Assembly (NCBI GenBank): GCA_018365455.1
Contig: JAGZJZ010000076.1
Span: 1-29,256, forward strand
DNA length: 29,256 nt
Source: Clostridiales bacterium
GTDB taxonomy: Bacteria; Bacillota; Clostridia; Lachnospirales; Lachnospiraceae
Reading direction: 5' to 3'
Part shown: one piece after another, positions 21,744 through 29,148 of the stretch
Layout of the letters: each line of letters starts with the position of its first letter
Position numbering within the stretch: the stretch's first letter is position 1
Notes under the pieces: model-generated
What the model was told of the DNA's origin: nothing
Seen by the model: only the letters and a program-made list of their open reading frames with translations
The model's database searches: none
Translations under genes and position numbers: made by a program

Positions 21744-22586
21744 TTACAATCCCCTTTTGTAATACTGTATATCACCATCTTTAATTAGCTGAAATCCCGC
21801 TTTCCCTGCCAACGCACAGGAAACCAGATTTTCTGATTTTGTTCTGATATAGACTTCCCCGAATCCCAGCACATTCTTCCCGTATTCTAAAACAGCGCTG
21901 ACTGCTTCATATGCATAGCCCTGTTTACGCCAGGCAGTGCCGATCAGATATCCCAGTTCCACTATTCCGGCGCCTTCTAGCTCTCCATTTTCAAATCCTA
22001 CTCTGCCAATCATCTGACCCGAACTTTTTTCCACTACCGTCCACATCCCATATCCATATAGTCCATACATATATGTAAAATAGGAATCCAGGATCTCTCT
22101 CTGCTCATTAACGTCCTCCGCCAGTGGAGTTAAAAACCGGACTATCTCCTGATCTTTATAAATCTCATACAATGCATCCGTATCATCCGGCACAGTTTCC
22201 CGAATAATCAAACGGGACGTCCCGGCTATAACGGAAGGGATCTTATAATGTCTGTTATAAATTCCTATTAAAAATGCACTGTCTATCTCTTCCAGTCCTT
22301 CCACCACCATATCAACTCCATAGATACCAGTTGCGTTTCCCGCTGTATCATAAAAAACGCAGGGGATTCCTGCGCTTTTTGCTTTCTCGGCATTAATAAC
22401 GGAGTTGGTGATCATTAGTGTTGGTTCACTGTCAATATTCAAGACATCAACTTGTGTTACCACTCCCCAGCCTTCCTTTTGAAGCCTGCTGAAAAATTGA
22501 TTTAATTCTTCCATAATTGTATTTGGGTTTTGTATCTTTTGGTTTTGCATCTTTTGATTTAAAATAATATTATTTATGATAATCAT
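21744..22586 (-). CDS. GNAT acetyltransferase with N-terminal HAD-like domain
   Basis: A 280-residue protein in two parts. Residues about 25-120 look like a small degenerate HAD-like or Rossmann domain (PTLMITNSVINAEKAKSAGI, then VVEGLEEIDSAFLIGIYNRH). Residues about 124-280 are a GNAT domain of the RimJ type (RLIIRETVPDDTDALYEIY; acetyl-CoA loop WRKQGYAYEA; FGEVYIRTKSENLVSCALA). The predicted activity is acetyl transfer to an unknown amine. The start at 22586 is supported by AGGG four bases upstream; later ATGs lack any such site. The first 24 residues, rich in Asn/Gln/Ile, contain a 15-bp direct repeat (22527-22556) and look like a recent N-terminal extension. Confidence 0.85.
   Translation of the reverse strand: MIIINNIILNQKMQNQKIQNPNTIMEELNQFFSRLQKEGWGVVTQVDVLNIDSEPTLMITNSVINAEKAKSAGIPCVFYDTAGNATGIYGVDMVVEGLEEIDSAFLIGIYNRHYKIPSVIAGTSRLIIRETVPDDTDALYEIYKDQEIVRFLTPLAEDVNEQREILDSYFTYMYGLYGYGMWTVVEKSSGQMIGRVGFENGELEGAGIVELGYLIGTAWRKQGYAYEAVSAVLEYGKNVLGFGEVYIRTKSENLVSCALAGKAGFQLIKDGDIQYYKRGL
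22527..22556. repeat. 15-bp direct tandem repeat in the GNAT gene start
   Basis: Two adjacent 15-base units (22527-22541 and 22542-22556) differ at one position. They encode the near-repeat QKMQN-QKIQN close to the N-terminus. Confidence 0.75.
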
Positions 22587-22836
22587 AAGTCCCTACCCTA
22601 ATAATTTTAACACGCTCTAAATCACTTTTTGCTATAATCTAACACTTCTTTTTATTTTAAATTATATCATTATTTCTATCTCTATGCCAGTTTTATCCTA
22701 AATTCTCTATTCTTCTAGATTTACTGTCTTCTCACTAAACTGCGAAGATTTATATTCACACATACACAAAGGAATGCCCAAAATCCAGGCATTCCTTCGT
22801 TCCCACTACTCAATCTTCAATTTTATTCCAGTTAAT
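22587..22836. other. Intergenic region with repeat end and terminator
   Basis: No gene is seen. It holds an end of the TA-flanked repeat family (AATTTTAACACGCTCTA, 22603-22619), which differs from the ecfA2-side arm by a two-base deletion and has no partner arm. An extended -10 box on the minus strand (TGATATAAT, 22661-22669) may serve the GNAT gene. A terminator hairpin lies at 22769-22797. Confidence 0.5.
22769..22797 (-). terminator. Hairpin after the APH-like gene
   Basis: AAGGAATGCC (22769-22778) and GGCATTCCTT (22788-22797) form a perfect 10-bp stem with a nine-base loop. It lies 40 bases past the stop of the phosphotransferase gene. The T-tract after it is weak (TTTGTGT). Confidence 0.65.
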
Positions 22837-23583
22837 CTATTGATATTCGCAAACATCAATCCACTTCATTAGAAATACTTTTTCTGCTTCCACACCTTTT
22901 GTGAGGCGGGATGCAGCTACAAGCGGAAGCCACTGCTCTACGTATTGTTTTGCGGTGTCACTCTTTTTGCAGAATAAATCCAGGTAAAGCTTCGCTGCTG
23001 CTTCATTTTGCAATGCGAAGTATAGATAAGTATTGGCGGTATCCGCACTTGCGTTACCCTGGGTGGCATGTGCCCAGTCCACAATCGCAGCTTTTCCGCT
23101 GTCATCGATAATAATATTACTGGGGTTAAAATCACCATGGCATACTTTCGTATGGGTAGGCATTCCCTGCAGACGGGTGTTGAGCTCATAACGAACCGTT
23201 GCATCCAGTCCTGTTGCAGTAATCTTACGAATCATCTTATCTTTTAACTTGTTTAATAAAGGTGCTTTCTTACTGTGCATCTCTAACTGAAGGTCTACAA
23301 ATAAATTCATATATTCCTCCAGCTGATCGGGATGCTCCTGCATCAACTGCTCTAATGTCTTACCCTGGGCAAATTCCGAAACGATCGCCCATTTACCATC
23401 GACTTTCGTAACTTCCAGAATCTGCGGGATATTAAGCCCCGTTTCTTCTGCTCTTGCCTGATTTAATGCTTCATTTAGAATATTTGCTTTCGTGAAACTT
23501 GATTCAAATACCTTGACGGCTTTATCGCCGTCTCTGTAAACCGTTTTCTGGTCCCTTTTTGCAATAATCTGTAATTCTGACAT
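22837..23583 (-). CDS. APH-family phosphotransferase (choline/aminoglycoside-kinase-like)
   Basis: A 248-residue small-molecule kinase of the aminoglycoside phosphotransferase fold. An ATP-site lysine (AVKVF, Lys24), the catalytic loop VCHGDFNPSNIII (His149, Asp151, Asn156) and the metal-binding Asp169 (AIVDWAHA) are visible. The substrate is unknown. The divergence from resistance enzymes and the single-gene context suggest a housekeeping kinase rather than antibiotic resistance. The start at 23583 (MSELQII) has AGGGGG eight bases upstream; the ATG at 23604 has none. The leader contains a perfect 10-bp inverted repeat (23616-23659). Confidence 0.87.
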   Translation of the reverse strand: MSELQIIAKRDQKTVYRDGDKAVKVFESSFTKANILNEALNQARAEETGLNIPQILEVTKVDGKWAIVSEFAQGKTLEQLMQEHPDQLEEYMNLFVDLQLEMHSKKAPLLNKLKDKMIRKITATGLDATVRYELNTRLQGMPTHTKVCHGDFNPSNIIIDDSGKAAIVDWAHATQGNASADTANTYLYFALQNEAAAKLYLDLFCKKSDTAKQYVEQWLPLVAASRLTKGVEAEKVFLMKWIDVCEYQ

Positions 23584-23615
23584 TAGAAAATCCCCCTTTT
23601 CCATGTTGTTGGTTC

Positions 23616-23659
23616 TGCCAGGCAGACACTTGTAATGTACTAAGGAGGACTGCCTGGCA
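23616..23659 (-). promoter_or_regulatory. Leader hairpin of the APH-like gene
   Basis: TGCCAGGCAG (23616-23625) and CTGCCTGGCA (23650-23659) are perfect inverted repeats around a 24-base loop. On the transcribed strand the loop contains TCCTCCTTAG, complementary to a Shine-Dalgarno sequence. No clear promoter hexamers were found, so whether the hairpin is in RNA or is an operator on DNA is open. Confidence 0.4.
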
Positions 23660-23712
23660 ATTGATGTTTACAAAATGCCATTCAGCCGTTATTGGAATAA
23701 AATTGTTCATGG

Positions 23713-23749
23713 AAAAATACGGCAGACTGTATACTCAATCTGCCGTATT
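23713..23749 (-). terminator. Intrinsic terminator of adhE
   Basis: AATACGGCAGA (23716-23726) pairs with TCTGCCGTATT (23739-23749) around a 12-base loop. On the minus strand it is followed by TTTTT (23713-23717). It lies about 65 bases past the adhE stop codon. Confidence 0.85.
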
Positions 23750-23814
23750 TCTTCATACTATAGCAAGGTATCTGGCTGAACAGCTTATCTTATCATCTAT
23801 ACCAGATAGGAATC

Positions 23815-26436
23815 CTATTTGCCATAGTATGCAGCTAAATAAATTTCTTTGATTTCCTTCATCAGCGGATATCTTGGGTTTGCTCCTGTACACTGATCAT
23901 CAAATGCCTGCTCTACCATGTCATCTAATGTATCCAGGAAGTATTTTTCATCTACGCCGTAATCAGCGATGCATTTCTTAATGCCGATTTTTTCTTTTAA
24001 GTCTTCTAATGCTGCAATTAATTTTTCGAATGTATCATTGTCATCCTTGCCTACGATGCCTGCAAAACGAGCTGCTTCCGCATATCTTTCTTTTGCATGA
24101 GGATACTGATACTGTGAGAAAGTACCCATCTTTGTAGGAACATCAACTGCGTTGAAACGCATAACTCTTGTAAGGATTAACGCATTTGCAACACCATGTG
24201 GCAGGTGGTGGAATGCACCTAATTTATGAGCAAGAGAGTGGTTAATTCCAAGGAATGCATTAGCGAATGCCATACCTGCCATACAAGCAGCATCAGCCAT
24301 TTTTTCTCTTGCGATTGGATCATTTGCTCCGTTTTCATATGCAGAAGGCAGATACTGGAATACATTTTTAATCGCTTTTAATGCAAGACCATCTGTATAA
24401 TCTGTAGCCATGATGGAAACATAAGCTTCTAATGCATGTGTCATTACGTCGATACCGGAAGCACTTGTTAATCCTTTTGGCTGGTTCATCATGTTATCAG
24501 CATCAATGATTGCCATGTTTGGAAGCAGTTCATAGTCTGCTAACGGATATTTTACTCCGGATTTTTCATCTGTGATAATCGCAAATGGTGTAACCTCAGA
24601 ACCTGTACCTGAAGATGTTGGGATTGCTACGAAGTAAGCTTTTTCACCCATCTTAGGGAAGGTGTATACTCTCTTACGGATATCCATGAAGTCCATTGCC
24701 ATTCTCATGAAGTCAGCTTCCGGATGTTCGTACATTACCCACATAATCTTAGCAGCATCCATTGCAGAACCACCACCAAGTGCAATGATCGTATCCGGTT
24801 CGAATTCTGTCATCGCTTTTGCACCAGCCTGTGCACATGCAAGTGTTGGGTCAGGAGCTACATCAAAGAAACATGTATGCTGAATTCCCATAGCATCTAA
24901 TTTTTCTTCGATTGGCTTTACATAACCATTTTTGTATAAGAAGCTATCGGTAACGATGAAGCATTTTTTCTTATTCATGATTGTTCCAAGTTCATCCAGA
25001 GCAACCGGCATACAACCTTTTTTGAAGTAAACTTTTTCAGGTGTTCTAAACCACAGCATATTTTCTCTCCTCTCAGCAACTGTCTTAATGTTGATTAAGT
25101 GTTTTACACCAACATTTTCGGAAATGGAGTTACCGCCCCAGGATCCGCATCCAAGTGTTAAAGATGGAGCCAGTTTGAAGTTGTATAAGTCACCGATACC
25201 ACCCTGAGCTGCAGGAGTATTGATTAATACACGGCAGGTCTTCATAGCTGCTGCGTGTTTATCCATTTTTTCTGTCTGTGCTGGATGGATGTACAGGGAT
25301 GCTGTATGTCCGTATCCGCCGTCAGCTACTAACTGAGCTGCTTTTACAAGAGCTTCATCGAAGTCTTTTGCTTTATATAATGCCAGTACCGGAGATAATT
25401 TCTCATGTGCGAATTCTTCACTGATATCTACGGATTCTACTTCACCGATCAGGATCTTGGTTGCTTCCGGAACTTCTACGCCTGCAAGTTTTGCAATTGT
25501 ATAAGCGGACTGTCCAACGATCTTCGCATTTAACGCGCCATTGATGATGATAGTTTTACGAACTTTATCCAGTTCTTCGCCCTTTAAGAAATAGCATCCG
25601 CGGTCTGCGAATTCTTTCTTTACTGCGTCATAAATGCTTCCTACTGCTGTTACAGACTGCTCGGAAGCACAGATCATACCATTATCAAATGTCTTGGAAT
25701 GGATGATGGAGTTTACAGCAAGTTTAACATCTGCTGAATCATCGATTACAACAGGGGTATTACCAGCGCCTACACCTAATGCAGGTTTTCCTGAAGAGTA
25801 TGCGGCTTTCACCATACCAGGACCACCGGTTGCAAGGATGCAGTCTGCTGCTTTCATTACTTCATTTGTTAACTCAAGGGAAGGAACGTCGATCCATCCG
25901 ATGATGCCTTCCGGTGCGCCAGCTTTTACTGCTGCATCTAAAACGATCTTAGCTGCTGCAATGGTACAGTCTTTTGCACGTGGATGCGGGCTGATGATGA
26001 TGGCATTTCTGGTCTTCAGAGAAATTAAAGTCTTGAAGATCGCTGTTGAAGTCGGGTTTGTTGTCGGGATTACCGCTGCGATTAATCCTAACGGCTCTGC
26101 AATTTTTTTGATACCAAATGCAGAATCCTCTTCAATCACGCCACAGGTCTTTGTACTTCTGTAAGCATTATAGATATACTCTGCAGCATAGTGGTTTTTG
26201 ATAACCTTATCTTCTACAATACCCATACCTGTTTCAGCAACTGCCTGTTTTGCCAGCGGAATACGCTGCATATTAGCTGCCATAGCAGCTTCAAAAAAGA
26301 TCTTATCTACCTGTTCCTGTGTGAAAGTAGCAAATACCTTCTGCGCTTCGCGCATAGCAGCCAGTTTCGCATTCAATGCTTCAACACTGTCAATCACTGC
26401 AGGTACTACATTAACCGTGGTTTCTTTCTTAGCCAT
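23815..26436 (-). CDS. adhE: Bifunctional acetaldehyde-CoA/alcohol dehydrogenase AdhE
   Basis: An 873-residue enzyme that reduces acetyl-CoA to acetaldehyde and then ethanol with two NADH. It is the main ethanol-forming route in fermentation and usually forms helical filaments (spirosomes). The N-terminal aldehyde dehydrogenase half (about 1-440) has catalytic Cys256 (NGMICASEQS). The C-terminal iron alcohol dehydrogenase half has GGGSAMDAAK and predicted metal ligands Asp663, His667 (GIDVMTHALEAY), His733 (GINHS) and His747 (LPHGVANA). The start at 26436 (MAKKETT) has AGGAGG seven bases upstream; an in-frame ATG at 26493 lies in the Rex/promoter zone. A consensus promoter and two Rex-like sites precede it. 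The codon choice looks more restricted than in its neighbours, as in highly expressed genes. Confidence 0.97.
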   Translation of the reverse strand: MAKKETTVNVVPAVIDSVEALNAKLAAMREAQKVFATFTQEQVDKIFFEAAMAANMQRIPLAKQAVAETGMGIVEDKVIKNHYAAEYIYNAYRSTKTCGVIEEDSAFGIKKIAEPLGLIAAVIPTTNPTSTAIFKTLISLKTRNAIIISPHPRAKDCTIAAAKIVLDAAVKAGAPEGIIGWIDVPSLELTNEVMKAADCILATGGPGMVKAAYSSGKPALGVGAGNTPVVIDDSADVKLAVNSIIHSKTFDNGMICASEQSVTAVGSIYDAVKKEFADRGCYFLKGEELDKVRKTIIINGALNAKIVGQSAYTIAKLAGVEVPEATKILIGEVESVDISEEFAHEKLSPVLALYKAKDFDEALVKAAQLVADGGYGHTASLYIHPAQTEKMDKHAAAMKTCRVLINTPAAQGGIGDLYNFKLAPSLTLGCGSWGGNSISENVGVKHLINIKTVAERRENMLWFRTPEKVYFKKGCMPVALDELGTIMNKKKCFIVTDSFLYKNGYVKPIEEKLDAMGIQHTCFFDVAPDPTLACAQAGAKAMTEFEPDTIIALGGGSAMDAAKIMWVMYEHPEADFMRMAMDFMDIRKRVYTFPKMGEKAYFVAIPTSSGTGSEVTPFAIITDEKSGVKYPLADYELLPNMAIIDADNMMNQPKGLTSASGIDVMTHALEAYVSIMATDYTDGLALKAIKNVFQYLPSAYENGANDPIAREKMADAACMAGMAFANAFLGINHSLAHKLGAFHHLPHGVANALILTRVMRFNAVDVPTKMGTFSQYQYPHAKERYAEAARFAGIVGKDDNDTFEKLIAALEDLKEKIGIKKCIADYGVDEKYFLDTLDDMVEQAFDDQCTGANPRYPLMKEIKEIYLAAYYGK

Positions 26437-26486
26437 GTCTGTTCCTCCTTGAATAGGTGAATTTATAATTTGTTTTGGTTCATTTA

Positions 26487-26504
26487 TTGACAATTTTTTA
26501 ACAA
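26487..26504. promoter_or_regulatory. Rex-type operator downstream of the adhE promoter
   Basis: TTGACAATTTTTTAACAA matches TTGTTAA-N4-TTAACAA at 12 of 14 defined positions, with one half-site perfect. It begins 5 bases after the -10 box and covers the transcription start. A weaker second match, CCGTTAAAATTTTGTCAA (26520-26537, 10 of 14), overlaps the -35 box. Confidence 0.75.
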
Positions 26505-26508
26505 GGTC

Positions 26509-26537
26509 ATCATACTATACCGTTAAAATTTTGTCAA
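26509..26537 (-). promoter_or_regulatory. Sigma-A promoter of adhE
   Basis: On the minus strand TTGACA (26532-26537) and TATGAT (26509-26514) are separated by exactly 17 bases. The leader is about 65 bases and includes the Rex-type site. Confidence 0.8.
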
Positions 26538-26714
26538 TCCTTTTTTTAAAAAAACTGCAAAGATTTTTTTACCATCTGAATACCCGTAAGATTCCACATT
26601 ATAACCTGCTCAAATTCGCTATAAATACAGATTTTCTCACAAAAAATCACATTTCAGAAAGACAGGACCCCTAATTATAAATTTTTTGTAAATTGACCTA
26701 TTATTTCCCAAAAG

Positions 26715-26780
26715 CAAAAAAATATTCCCCAGGTCCGGCGGTATATTTCGTTAATAAAATACCAAACTCTGAGGAATATT
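26715..26780 (-). terminator. Intrinsic terminator of the cyclophilin gene
   Basis: AATATTCC (26721-26728) pairs with GGAATATT (26773-26780), continues with CAG/CTG after a mismatch, and encloses a GGTAT/ATACC stem. On the minus strand it runs into seven T (26715-26721). It starts about 30 bases past the stop codon. Confidence 0.7.
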
Positions 26781-26811
26781 TATATAGAATTTTATTTAGT
26801 TTGTTAAAAAA

Positions 26812-27333
26812 TTAGCATTTCTCCGGTTCCGGATAATCCGTTCCAAATGTTTCAACTGTCATTGATTTGATCTTCTGTTCTTCTAATGGACGGTCACTGT
26901 AATCGGTATCAGTCTCTGCAATCTTATTTACAATGTCCATACCTTCCGTAACTTTACCGAAAGCTGCATATGAACCATCTAAATGAGGCGCATCTTTGTG
27001 CATGATGAAGAACTGGGATCCTGCAGAGTTGGGATCCATTGCTCTTGCCATGGAAAGAACACCTGGTGCATGTTTAAACTGATTCGTAAATCCATTCTGT
27101 GAGAATTCGCCTTTGATACTATATCCCGGACCTCCCATACCATTTCCGTTAGGACATCCGCCCTGGATCATAAAGCCGTTGATTACACGGTGAAAAATAA
27201 TTCCATCATAAAAACCTTTTTTGATAAGGCTGATAAAATTGTTTACACTGTTTGGTGCAATCTCCGGATATAATTCTGCTTTCATAACATCGCCATTTTC
27301 CATAGTAATGGTTACAATTGGATTCTGTGCCAT
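26812..27333 (-). CDS. Cyclophilin-type peptidyl-prolyl cis-trans isomerase
   Basis: A 173-residue cytoplasmic cyclophilin that speeds proline isomerisation during folding. Key sequences are FHRVINGFMIQGG (catalytic Arg49, Phe54, Gln57), GVLSMARAMDPNSAGSQFFI (residues 91-110) and HLDGSYAAFGKV. There is no signal peptide. AAAGGAAT lies eight bases before the ATG. The length is that of the small single-domain type. It has its own promoter (27427-27455) and a leader with an 8-bp stem (27379-27417). Confidence 0.95.
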   Translation of the reverse strand: MAQNPIVTITMENGDVMKAELYPEIAPNSVNNFISLIKKGFYDGIIFHRVINGFMIQGGCPNGNGMGGPGYSIKGEFSQNGFTNQFKHAPGVLSMARAMDPNSAGSQFFIMHKDAPHLDGSYAAFGKVTEGMDIVNKIAETDTDYSDRPLEEQKIKSMTVETFGTDYPEPEKC

Positions 27334-27378
27334 AGTTTTTAATTCCTTTCATGTATAATTATCCCCGCCATTAAAATG

Positions 27379-27417
27379 CAGGCAGGTTATGTTACAGACT
27401 GTTCTATCTCCTGCCTG
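27379..27417 (-). promoter_or_regulatory. Stem-loop in the cyclophilin leader
   Basis: CAGGCAGG (27379-27386) and CCTGCCTG (27410-27417) are perfect inverted repeats; the loop contains the small palindrome ACAGACTGT. It begins about 10 bases past the -10 box and would form near the 5' end of the transcript, where it may stabilise the mRNA. Confidence 0.4.
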
Positions 27418-27426
27418 TACGAATAA

Positions 27427-27455
27427 ATTATAATATGTAATCTTCAATGATGCAA
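27427..27455 (-). promoter_or_regulatory. Sigma-A promoter of the cyclophilin gene
   Basis: On the minus strand TTGCAT (27450-27455) and TATAAT (27427-27432) are separated by 17 bases. The leader is about 85 bases. Confidence 0.65.
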
Positions 27456-27546
27456 GGTATATTTGCAGCTTATTTACAGCCTGTCAGCACATTGTTTTTC
27501 AGCTTGTTTACTGCATATTTACAGGCACATTACAACGAATCGCGTC

Positions 27547-27575
27547 TTGTCCGCTTCCCTTATTCATGCTATAAT
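27547..27575 (+). promoter_or_regulatory. Sigma-A promoter of the AGCS symporter gene
   Basis: TTGTCC (27547-27552) and TATAAT (27570-27575) are 17 bases apart and the -10 box has a TG extension (TGCTATAAT). The leader is about 140 bases long, unusually long for this window. Confidence 0.7.
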
Positions 27576-27647
27576 TATGTAATTACACGCCACCGTATTA
27601 ACTTGTTAAGTCAAATAACCTGCCGCAGGCGGCGTATATTTGATCCT

Positions 27648-27699
27648 CGTGGCAAATGCCGGATGAACGCAGGCGCGTCTGTTTGTCTCTTTGCCCACG
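27648..27699 (+). promoter_or_regulatory. Stem-loop in the AGCS symporter leader
   Basis: CGTGGCAAA (27648-27656) pairs with TTTGCCCACG (27690-27699) with one bulged base. It ends 12 bases before the AGGAGG ribosome binding site at 27712-27717. A GC-rich segment (CCTGCCGCAGG) precedes it. It does not match a glycine riboswitch or another RNA class I recognise. Confidence 0.4.
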
Positions 27700-27724
27700 G
27701 AAATAATGATCAGGAGGAAAGCAA

Positions 27725-29128
27725 ATGAATTTCTCAACAATCTTATCCGATGTTAACAGTTTTGTCTGGGGGCCCGTCATGCTGGTACTGCTGGTAGGAA
27801 CCGGCGTATTCATGACAATCCGCCTCAAATTTCTTCCCTGGCGCAACCTGGGATACGCTCTTCGGTCCGTTTTTCAAAAATCAAGTCCGGATATGGATTC
27901 CAATGGAGATATTTCTCCCTTCCAGTCTCTGATGACGGCTCTCGCCGCTACCATTGGAACGGGAAATATCGTTGGCGTTGCAACGGCAATGGTCATTGGT
28001 GGTCCCGGGGCTTTAGTCTGGATGTGGATCAGTGCTCTGTTTGGCCTTTCTACCAAGTACGCAGAAAGTGTCCTGGCGGTTAAATACCGGGAAACAAACG
28101 TATTTGGTGAGATGGCAGGCGGTCCCATGTATGCTATGAAAAATGGATTCCGTATTAAATGGATCGGTTCTGTTCTTGCCGCACTCTTTTCTGTTTTTGC
28201 AGTTGTGGCTTCTTTTGGAATCGGCAATATGACCCAGGCGAATTCCATCTCTCTCGCCCTGCACGATACCTTTGGCATTCCGCTTTCTGTAACGGGTGCA
28301 GTTATTATGATACTGGCTCTGATCGTACTTGTGGGCGGAATCAAAAGTATTGGCAAAGTATGTGCTTTGGTTGTACCTTTTATGGCTGTCTTGTATTTTG
28401 TCTGCGGCTTAATTGTCATTATTCTGAATATCCAAAATCTTCCTGCCGGATTTTCTATGATTATTCAAATGGCATTTTCTCCAAATGCAATTGCCGGGGG
28501 CGTAGGGGGCACCATTATCGCCAGCATGCTTTCCGCAATGCGCTGGGGCGTTGCCAGAGGGGTTTTCTCCAATGAAGCTGGTCTGGGATCAGCTCCCATC
28601 GCTGCTGCTGCTGCAAAAACGGATCATCCGTCCAGACAGGGCTATATTAACATGACCGGAACCTTCTTTGACACTTTGGTTGTCTGCTCCATTACCGGGC
28701 TTGCAATTGCCTCCTCCGGCGTTCTGGGTACACTGGGTGCCGACGGAAAAGTCATTACCGGCGTTAACCTGACTATCCAGGCATTCTCCACTGCCCTGGG
28801 AGGCGCTGGAGGCTGGCTAGTCACCATTGGTATTACATTATTTGCCTTTTCCACCATTTTAGGCTGGGAATACTATGGGGAAAAATCTTTGGAGTATCTG
28901 GTTAAATCGCCGAAGATCACCTATCTTTACCGGGTCATCTTCTGCCTGATTATTTTTCTTGGTGCTACCACTACTTTACAGGTTGTATGGGATTTTTCAG
29001 ATACCATGAACGGACTTATGGCAATTCCCAATCTGATCTGCCTTCTGGTATTAAATAAAGTAGTAGCCAAAGAATGTTTTCATTTCCAGGATACGGTCAT
29101 TAACCCGGACAAAAAAAAGAAACATTAG
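27725..29128 (+). CDS. Alanine/glycine:cation symporter (AGCS family)
   Basis: A 467-residue membrane protein that imports alanine or glycine with Na+ or H+, of the AlsT/AgcS type. Family-typical sequences include GTGVFMTIRLKFLPWRN near the N-terminus, the first core helix ALAATIGTGNIVGVATA, GMAGGPMYAMKNG-like EMAGGPMYAMKNG, and RWGVARGVFSNEAGLGSA. About ten to eleven hydrophobic segments are seen. AGGAGG lies seven bases before the ATG. It is one of only two intact genes on the plus strand and has a long structured leader, so it may be regulated after transcription starts. No terminator is seen before the next fragment at 29149. Confidence 0.95.
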   Translation: MNFSTILSDVNSFVWGPVMLVLLVGTGVFMTIRLKFLPWRNLGYALRSVFQKSSPDMDSNGDISPFQSLMTALAATIGTGNIVGVATAMVIGGPGALVWMWISALFGLSTKYAESVLAVKYRETNVFGEMAGGPMYAMKNGFRIKWIGSVLAALFSVFAVVASFGIGNMTQANSISLALHDTFGIPLSVTGAVIMILALIVLVGGIKSIGKVCALVVPFMAVLYFVCGLIVIILNIQNLPAGFSMIIQMAFSPNAIAGGVGGTIIASMLSAMRWGVARGVFSNEAGLGSAPIAAAAAKTDHPSRQGYINMTGTFFDTLVVCSITGLAIASSGVLGTLGADGKVITGVNLTIQAFSTALGGAGGWLVTIGITLFAFSTILGWEYYGEKSLEYLVKSPKITYLYRVIFCLIIFLGATTTLQVVWDFSDTMNGLMAIPNLICLLVLNKVVAKECFHFQDTVINPDKKKKH

Positions 29129-29148
29129 AACAGAAAAAGCCCATATAG

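Larger units (their letters stand above)
26437..26811. other. Intergenic region upstream of adhE
   Basis: No gene is seen in these 375 bases. The adhE side holds the promoter (26509-26537) and Rex-like sites. The far side holds the terminator of the cyclophilin gene (26715-26780). About 140 AT-rich bases between them (roughly 26550-26710) show nothing I can name. Confidence 0.6.
27334..27724. other. Divergent intergenic region between cyclophilin and AGCS genes
   Basis: No gene is seen in these 391 bases. Two back-to-back promoters lie in it: minus strand 27427-27455 for the cyclophilin and plus strand 27547-27575 for the symporter. Each is followed by a leader of about 85-140 bases with stem-loop potential. 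A palindrome TTAACTTGTTAA lies at 27598-27609. Confidence 0.6.

Noticed and set aside
22633..22638. TATAAT on the plus strand between the GNAT and APH-like genes
   Set aside because: No -35 box and no plus-strand gene follows; it is likely chance in AT-rich sequence.
22837..23583. Aminoglycoside resistance gene
   Set aside because: It shares only the general APH catalytic motifs. It is a lone chromosomal gene without mobile elements, and nothing points to a drug substrate.
23661..23852. A plus-strand frame after AAGGAGG at 23642-23648
   Set aside because: Spacing to the nearest start is too long, the AAGGAGG belongs to the hairpin loop of the opposite strand, and the frame runs through the adhE terminator.
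26801..26818. A Rex-like match TTGTTAAAAAATTAGCAT
   Set aside because: It sits at the stop codon of the cyclophilin gene with no promoter near it. In this AT-rich stretch a 12 of 14 match is plausible by chance.
27576..27724. Glycine riboswitch before the AGCS symporter
   Set aside because: The conserved core expected for the glycine aptamer is not recognisable; only generic stems are seen.
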